From: Promethearchaeota archaeon
Lineage (GTDB): Archaea; Asgardarchaeota; Lokiarchaeia; Sigynarchaeales; SOKP01
Direction of reading: 5' to 3'
NCBI GenBank assembly: GCA_016839655.1
Contig: JAEOTW010000045.1
Location: 1-29,253, forward strand
Length of the DNA stretch: 29,253 nucleotides
The notes under the pieces were generated by a model. That model was not told the DNA's origin. It made no database searches and saw only the letters and a program-made list of their open reading frames with translations. How positions within the stretch are numbered: the first letter of the stretch is position 1; each line of letters starts with the position of its first letter. Below, one piece after another: positions 25,539 to 29,253 of this stretch. A program made the position numbers and the translations under genes.

Positions 25539-27635
25539 ATGCAGATAACAAAACTTTCATTTAAAAACTTCATGGGCTATAAGATTTTAAACATACCTAA
25601 AAAGGATAGTGAATTTCCTGAGGGGTTAATTTTAATAAGTGGAAAAAATTCATACGGAAAATCTACGATTCTCGAAGGGATATTATTTGCTTTTTTTGGC
25701 CCTAAAGTATTCAGAAGACGAAACGCGGCTTCATTTATCACCTATGGAGAACAAGATAAAGCAGAGATTTATGTTTATTTCACTCTGGATAAAAAAAAAT
25801 ATTATATTTATCGAAAATGGGGAAGAACAGGAAGTATTGCCACAAAATTATTTGAGTGGAATAATAAACGGAATATATATAATGAAGTCAAGAACTTTAA
25901 GGTTGAAGAATTTTTTGAGATATCTTCTGAACAAGCTATGAGTACTGTTTTTGTAAGGCAAGGTGAAGTGGAGGAAATAGCTAATAAAAAAGGAGCAGAA
26001 CTACGAGAGATGATTATTGATTTATTTAGATTAAATATAATAGAAAGTGCTCTTTCTTTTTTAGATAGTAAATTTAAAGGAGAAAAATATGAAAAAGAAA
26101 AACTTGAGAAATCGAGAGTACCTATTGAAAGGATTAAGAAAGACATTGATATAATTAAAAAAGAGAAGATAGAATTTGAAAAAGAAATAAAGGAGAAAGA
26201 AAAAAAAATTGAATCATTATCTAAAGAACAAGAGAGTCTACCCTCAAGCAAACTGATTTCTGAGCTAGAGAATATGTATATTCAAAACACTTCCATACAA
26301 GACAAATTTCAATCTTATTATAATGATTTTAAAACTAAAATTAAAAAAACTAAATTAAATATAGAGGATTTTAGTTCAGAAAAAAGGATTAGTACTGAAA
26401 TTGAAACATTACAATCGAATAAAAATAATATTCAGACAAATAATGATGAATTAGAAAAAAAAAGAGACGCTACTTATAAAGGATTAGGAAAAACAAAAGG
26501 TAGAATTGAAGATACCAAAAAATCCATAAAAAAAATGGATACAAGTCTAAAATTTATAAAGAAGGGACAGGGAGAGGAAATGGCTCAATGTCCAACATGT
26601 CAAAGTGAATTAACTAAAGAACATTATGATGAAATGATTCAAAAGTTCAAAAATGAAATTTCGGTAAATCAAAAAAAAGTTGAATCAATCTCAAGAGTTT
26701 TAACAGATTTTGATAAGGAATTAAAGTCTAATCAGGTTGAATTAGATAAAATTAAAGAAAAGATAACTGTTTATCAAGGGCTTAAAGAAGATTTTGATAA
26801 TTACATTAAATATGAATCTGAATTAAAAAATATTGAAAAGGCTTTAAAGGAATTCCTATCACAGCATGGTAATAAATTTCAAGATTCAAGTGTTGAAGGA
26901 ATCAAAAATTTAGTAATTAAAAAAGAAAGAGTTTTTGTTGAGTTAAAGGCGATTCAGAAGGAATTTAAAGAAAAAAAATTGAAGTTACAAAAAAATAGTG
27001 AAAGAATAAAGGAATTACATCAAGAAATTCAAAGAATGGTTGATTTACAGCGTAGAATAGATGAGCATGAAATAGATATTGAACATATAACCAAAGCAAA
27101 AGAATTTGTTCGAAGGTTTGTAACTGAATATATGGTGGTCAAACGTCTGGTTAAAAATATTGCTTTAAGTACAGAAAAATATATTAAAGATTTTACTTCT
27201 GGTCAATACAGTGATCTCTTACTTGATCTAAGTGGAACTAAGAAAACAGGCCTTTCATTAAGGATAAAAGATAATTTTAATGGGGAATATGAATCAACTG
27301 AGGTTCTCTCAGGAGGAGATCGTACGGCATTAGGAATTGCTCTACGTTTAGCAATCTCAGAATTAATGGGGTCAATTCGTCCCACTAAAGAGTCCCCTAG
27401 AAAAAATCCAAAAATTGATTTCCTACTATTGGATGAGCCATTAGCAGCGTTAGATGAAACAAGGCGAGAGAGAATTCTTAAGCATTTAATAAAATCTAAA
27501 ACTTTTTCTCAAATTTTCTTGATAACTCACACTGCTATTCCTCAAGATATAGATACATCAAAGATTATAGTTGATAAAGATTTATCTACAGGGATAAGTC
27601 GAGCTAGATTTGAAAAACCCACGATTGTTATCTAA
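25539..27635 (+). CDS. rad50: Rad50 ATPase with zinc hook
   Basis: SMC-like ATPase that tethers DNA ends and controls Mre11. The 698 residues are ordered as expected: Walker A ISGKNSYGKST (33-43), the Q-loop VRQGEVEEI (139-147), a coiled coil from about 175 to 350, the zinc-hook CPTC (351-354) in AQCPTCQSE, and a second coiled coil to about 525. Then come the ABC signature LSGGDRTALGIALRLAI (590-606), Walker B DFLLLDEPLAALDE (627-640) with the D-loop, and the H-loop ITHT (662-665). The coiled-coil arms are near 170 residues each, short of those of many archaeal Rad50 proteins (about 880 residues in total). It is the last gene of the repair cluster and has its own ribosome-binding site. Confidence 0.97.
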   Translation: MQITKLSFKNFMGYKILNIPKKDSEFPEGLILISGKNSYGKSTILEGILFAFFGPKVFRRRNAASFITYGEQDKAEIYVYFTLDKKKYYIYRKWGRTGSIATKLFEWNNKRNIYNEVKNFKVEEFFEISSEQAMSTVFVRQGEVEEIANKKGAELREMIIDLFRLNIIESALSFLDSKFKGEKYEKEKLEKSRVPIERIKKDIDIIKKEKIEFEKEIKEKEKKIESLSKEQESLPSSKLISELENMYIQNTSIQDKFQSYYNDFKTKIKKTKLNIEDFSSEKRISTEIETLQSNKNNIQTNNDELEKKRDATYKGLGKTKGRIEDTKKSIKKMDTSLKFIKKGQGEEMAQCPTCQSELTKEHYDEMIQKFKNEISVNQKKVESISRVLTDFDKELKSNQVELDKIKEKITVYQGLKEDFDNYIKYESELKNIEKALKEFLSQHGNKFQDSSVEGIKNLVIKKERVFVELKAIQKEFKEKKLKLQKNSERIKELHQEIQRMVDLQRRIDEHEIDIEHITKAKEFVRRFVTEYMVVKRLVKNIALSTEKYIKDFTSGQYSDLLLDLSGTKKTGLSLRIKDNFNGEYESTEVLSGGDRTALGIALRLAISELMGSIRPTKESPRKNPKIDFLLLDEPLAALDETRRERILKHLIKSKTFSQIFLITHTAIPQDIDTSKIIVDKDLSTGISRARFEKPTIVI

Positions 27636-27677
27636 AATATTATTATTGTTAATGAGTTTTAATTTATCTCGCATTTT

Positions 27678-28343
27678 CTAATCTTTATATCGTTTATTAA
27701 TAAAAAGGATTAATGAGATTATCCCAATCATACAATAAGAAATGTAGAGATTTCCATAAGAAATTGACATATTGTTACCAACCAGTTTAAGAATATACTG
27801 AGTAATACCAAATTCCTTATATTCAAATTTTTCTGCAAAACCATTTGAATTATAAGTATATTGCCCAGTTTGAGAATAACCGTAATCAATGTTGAGGACA
27901 TTTTCTTGAATAGTTGGGTTATCCCCACTGCTAATTATATATTCCGCAACTAATGTTAGATTAATTGGGGTAACGATAATAAAGCAATGTAAAATTCTCA
28001 TATAGTGATAAGTCTCATTATAAACAATATAATATGGAAATGTGAATGACTTATGAGAATTTGAAGCTTTATAATAATAGTTTAAGGTCACATTTATTAT
28101 GTGAGCCTGTTCAGCTTCCATATATGAACTATTATAAATCCGGTTTATATTTATTTCTACTTTCGAACCTACACCTAAAAAAATACTCCAATTAGGACTA
28201 CAATAAGTACATTTCCATGTATATTTATCACCCTCTTCCGCAGGAAAAGTATAGATTGTATTACATTTCCCTTCAAATGAAAATGTGGATAAAAAAAGTG
28301 AAAAATATAACAAAATGATTAAAAATTTTCGAGAGTTTTTCAT
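27678..28343 (-). CDS. Secreted or cell-surface protein with C-terminal membrane anchor
   Basis: I recognise no family. The 221-residue protein starts with a likely signal peptide (basic KNSRK followed by a hydrophobic run to about residue 24, FLIILLYFSLFLSTF). It then has an extracytoplasmic domain of about 170 residues, and ends with a membrane segment (about 200-215, IGIISLILFI) followed by positively charged NKRYKD. Extracytoplasmic Asn-x-Ser/Thr sequons (N-S-S, N-V-T, N-E-T, N-L-T, N-M-S) could carry N-glycans. An early WKCTYCSPNW (43-52) holds two cysteines that could form a disulphide. The layout fits a type I membrane protein exposed at the surface. It converges with rad50. Role unknown. 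Confidence 0.7.
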   Translation of the reverse strand: MKNSRKFLIILLYFSLFLSTFSFEGKCNTIYTFPAEEGDKYTWKCTYCSPNWSIFLGVGSKVEININRIYNSSYMEAEQAHIINVTLNYYYKASNSHKSFTFPYYIVYNETYHYMRILHCFIIVTPINLTLVAEYIISSGDNPTIQENVLNIDYGYSQTGQYTYNSNGFAEKFEYKEFGITQYILKLVGNNMSISYGNLYISYCMIGIISLILFINKRYKD

Positions 28344-28469
28344 AAAAATAAAATTATCTGGATTTGTAGCATTAAGCGCTTGAATTATTATTGGAATAAT
28401 TTATAATAAATATTATTGAAATGAATAGATGTAAAAAATAAAAAAAAATTATTTTTAAGACAAGCGAAT

Positions 28470-28664
28470 CTATAAATCTCTTGCCTTTACTGTTTTTCTA
28501 TTATTACCTTTTGCTCGTCTTACAGCGTTATCAAGCATTTCCATTATAAGTTTATTTAAAGTGTCCCCATCAAGAACACCGCTACTAGTATTACACCCTT
28601 TCCCCTTAATAAATTCTCTTACCTTAGATTTTACATACAAAGGTTCTGTAGCCTTTTTCGCCAT
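28470..28664 (-). CDS. Short histone-fold protein lacking helix 3
   Basis: The 64 residues resemble an archaeal or bacterial-type histone fold. VKSKVREFIKGKG (11-23) is helix 1 and its loop, TLNKLIMEMLDNAVRRAKGN (35-54) is helix 2, and NRKTVKARDL (55-64) matches the loop 2 of archaeal histones (RKTVKAEDI). The protein then ends: the stop follows DL directly, so helix 3 is missing. Known alpha3-truncated histones exist in bacteria (for example the Bdellovibrio protein) and in some archaea, so this is likely a DNA-binding member of that group rather than a broken gene. The start is well supported by a GAGGAA ribosome-binding site. It is encoded next to an Alba gene, another chromatin protein. 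Confidence 0.82.
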   Translation of the reverse strand: MAKKATEPLYVKSKVREFIKGKGCNTSSGVLDGDTLNKLIMEMLDNAVRRAKGNNRKTVKARDL

Positions 28665-28671
28665 TTTTATC

Positions 28672-28677
28672 TTCCTC
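28672..28677 (-). promoter_or_regulatory. Shine-Dalgarno site of the histone-fold gene
   Basis: Minus-strand GAGGAA seven bases before the ATG at 28664, giving the start of the histone-fold protein. Confidence 0.45.
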
Positions 28678-29082
28678 TTTTAGAATTTTTTATTGAATTT
28701 TATTTAAAATCGGATTTAAAATTAAAACAAATTATTTTTTGTTAATTATTAATTTTCCAACTGTATTATTAAATGTTTGTGATTTAGACAAAAATTTGTG
28801 AATGTCTATTTATTTTCATTAGATTTAAGCTAGAAATCAATTTCGTGAACTGCGAAAAGGTTTATTAACAAGAGAATAGCTTTAATATTAATAACAGATT
28901 AATATAATACATTCGTTTCTTCTTTCATAAATAACAAATACTATTTAAATTTAGTAATTTCAATATTTTTTTAAAACTAAACTTAAGCCTACAATGTTCA
29001 GCATAGTTTTAATACAAAAAGAATAATAAAAAAAATAAAGATTGTGTTATTTGTTTCAGCGAATTAAAGGTAATTTCACTGT
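28678..29082. other. Intergenic region between the histone-fold gene and Alba
   Basis: About 400 bases without a recognisable gene. The end next to the histone gene contains a TATA-like stretch on the minus strand around 28698-28712 (TTTTAAATAAA), which could start its message. A short stem, TTTCG (28841-28845) pairing with CGAAA (28853-28857), lies in the middle and may be chance. The rest is AT-rich with poly-A/T tracts. Frames on the plus strand here and over the Alba gene show no recognisable product. Confidence 0.3.
29016..29040 (-). terminator. T-rich terminator of the Alba gene
   Basis: Read on the minus strand, about 43-67 bases after the Alba stop there is a run of eight T's with further T-rich stretches on either side, the usual archaeal terminator type. 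Confidence 0.4.
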
Positions 29083-29253
29083 TTATTTTGGAGGAGCAAG
29101 TACAATTTCAATGCTTGAGACATTATTGTTTTGTCCGTTTTCTCCTTCTAATTGTTCTGTGCTTAATTTGATGTCCTTATACTCTGTGCCTTTTAAGAAT
29201 CTATTTCTCAAAATTTCACATACATCGACTGCATGAGAAATTGCTCTACCTCT
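29083..29253 (-). CDS. alba: Alba DNA/RNA-binding protein (partial, 5' end beyond the window)
   Basis: The minus strand is open from the window edge to a stop at 29083-29085 and encodes 56 residues that match the Alba family well: [20 protein letters not shown], then [15 protein letters not shown], then [12 protein letters not shown]. Alba proteins carry GRA-I-x-x-A-V-D-V, the I-x-x-R hinge and the final V-S-x-I-E-I strand, all visible here. The missing part is the N-terminal strand with the nucleic-acid-binding lysine. Alba dimers bind DNA and RNA and help pack archaeal chromatin. The gene was found by reading the reverse frame at the right-hand edge. Its stop is followed by a T-rich terminator, and the histone-fold gene lies next on the same strand. 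Confidence 0.88.
   Translation of the reverse strand, partial: RGRAISHAVDVCEILRNRFLKGTEYKDIKLSTEQLEGENGQNNNVSSIEIVLAPPK

Noticed and set aside
25808..26251. A minus-strand open frame inside rad50.
   Set aside because: It runs antisense to the coiled-coil region of Rad50, whose Lys/Glu codons produce Ser/Phe-rich shadows.
28370..28382. The palindrome AAGCGCTT upstream of the secreted-protein gene.
   Set aside because: Only eight bases, no second copy noticed, so no basis for an operator call.
29042..29236. A 64-codon plus-strand open frame at the right edge.
   Set aside because: It is antisense to the partial Alba gene, which has a clear family match on the minus strand.
1..29253. CRISPR arrays, tRNA and rRNA genes, insertion sequences and phage genes.
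   Set aside because: Looked for in all intergenic stretches. No regularly spaced repeats, T-loop-like GGTTCAAATCC sequences, transposase frames or terminal repeats were seen.

Overview
This is a strongly AT-rich, densely packed archaeal chromosomal segment. Archaeal identity rests on an intact HerA-NurA-Mre11-Rad50 cluster, a Taw2-type tRNA wybutosine enzyme, an Alba gene, a histone-fold protein and TATA-like boxes placed about 25-30 nt before several start codons. Within Archaea the best fit is an Asgard lineage (Promethearchaeota), probably close to Lokiarchaeia. The reasons are a single-domain gelsolin-like protein, an IFT52/GIFT-like protein, several large proteins that look peculiar to this group, and the base composition. 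The lineage call is inference from gene content, because no rRNA lies in the window. I see no IS element, CRISPR array, tRNA, rRNA or prophage.

Layout. 1-313: non-coding or the tail of an unseen gene. 314-1939 (+): FGGY sugar kinase, converging on a zinc-binding protein of unknown function (1972-2832, -). 3057-4952 (-): AMP-forming acyl-CoA synthetase. 5088-6455 (-): tail-anchored membrane protein of unknown function, nearly back to back with taw2 (6463-7323, +). 7420-10807 (+): GIFT-domain protein, Trm11-like methyltransferase with an altered catalytic motif, and endonuclease III, the last two forming an operon. 10842-14082: rhomboid protease (-), PIMT-like methyltransferase with a coiled-coil tail (+), DJ-1/PfpI protein (-), and an ICMT-like membrane methyltransferase (-). 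14243-16807: a small acidic helical protein (+) converging on a 703-residue cytosolic beta-sandwich repeat protein (-).

From 16963 to 27635 everything is on the + strand: a YkgJ-like Cys-rich protein, a small Mrr-like PD-(D/E)XK nuclease, a gelsolin-like protein, a UvrD/PcrA-type helicase, then herA, nurA, mre11 and rad50 nearly end to end. With endonuclease III upstream this makes the window rich in DNA repair, and the last four genes form the archaeal machine for resecting double-strand breaks. The right end (27678-29253, -) holds a secreted, membrane-anchored protein, a histone-fold protein lacking its third helix, and the 3' part of an Alba gene cut by the window edge, so two chromatin proteins lie side by side.

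The most notable observations are the alpha3-truncated histone next to Alba, the one-domain gelsolin-like protein beside repair genes, the GIFT-domain protein, the Trm11-like enzyme with a TEPELGP motif in place of (D/N)PPY, and the cytosolic multi-sandwich protein. I found no wholly new multi-gene system that I could defend; the uncharacterised proteins are the likeliest source of novelty.
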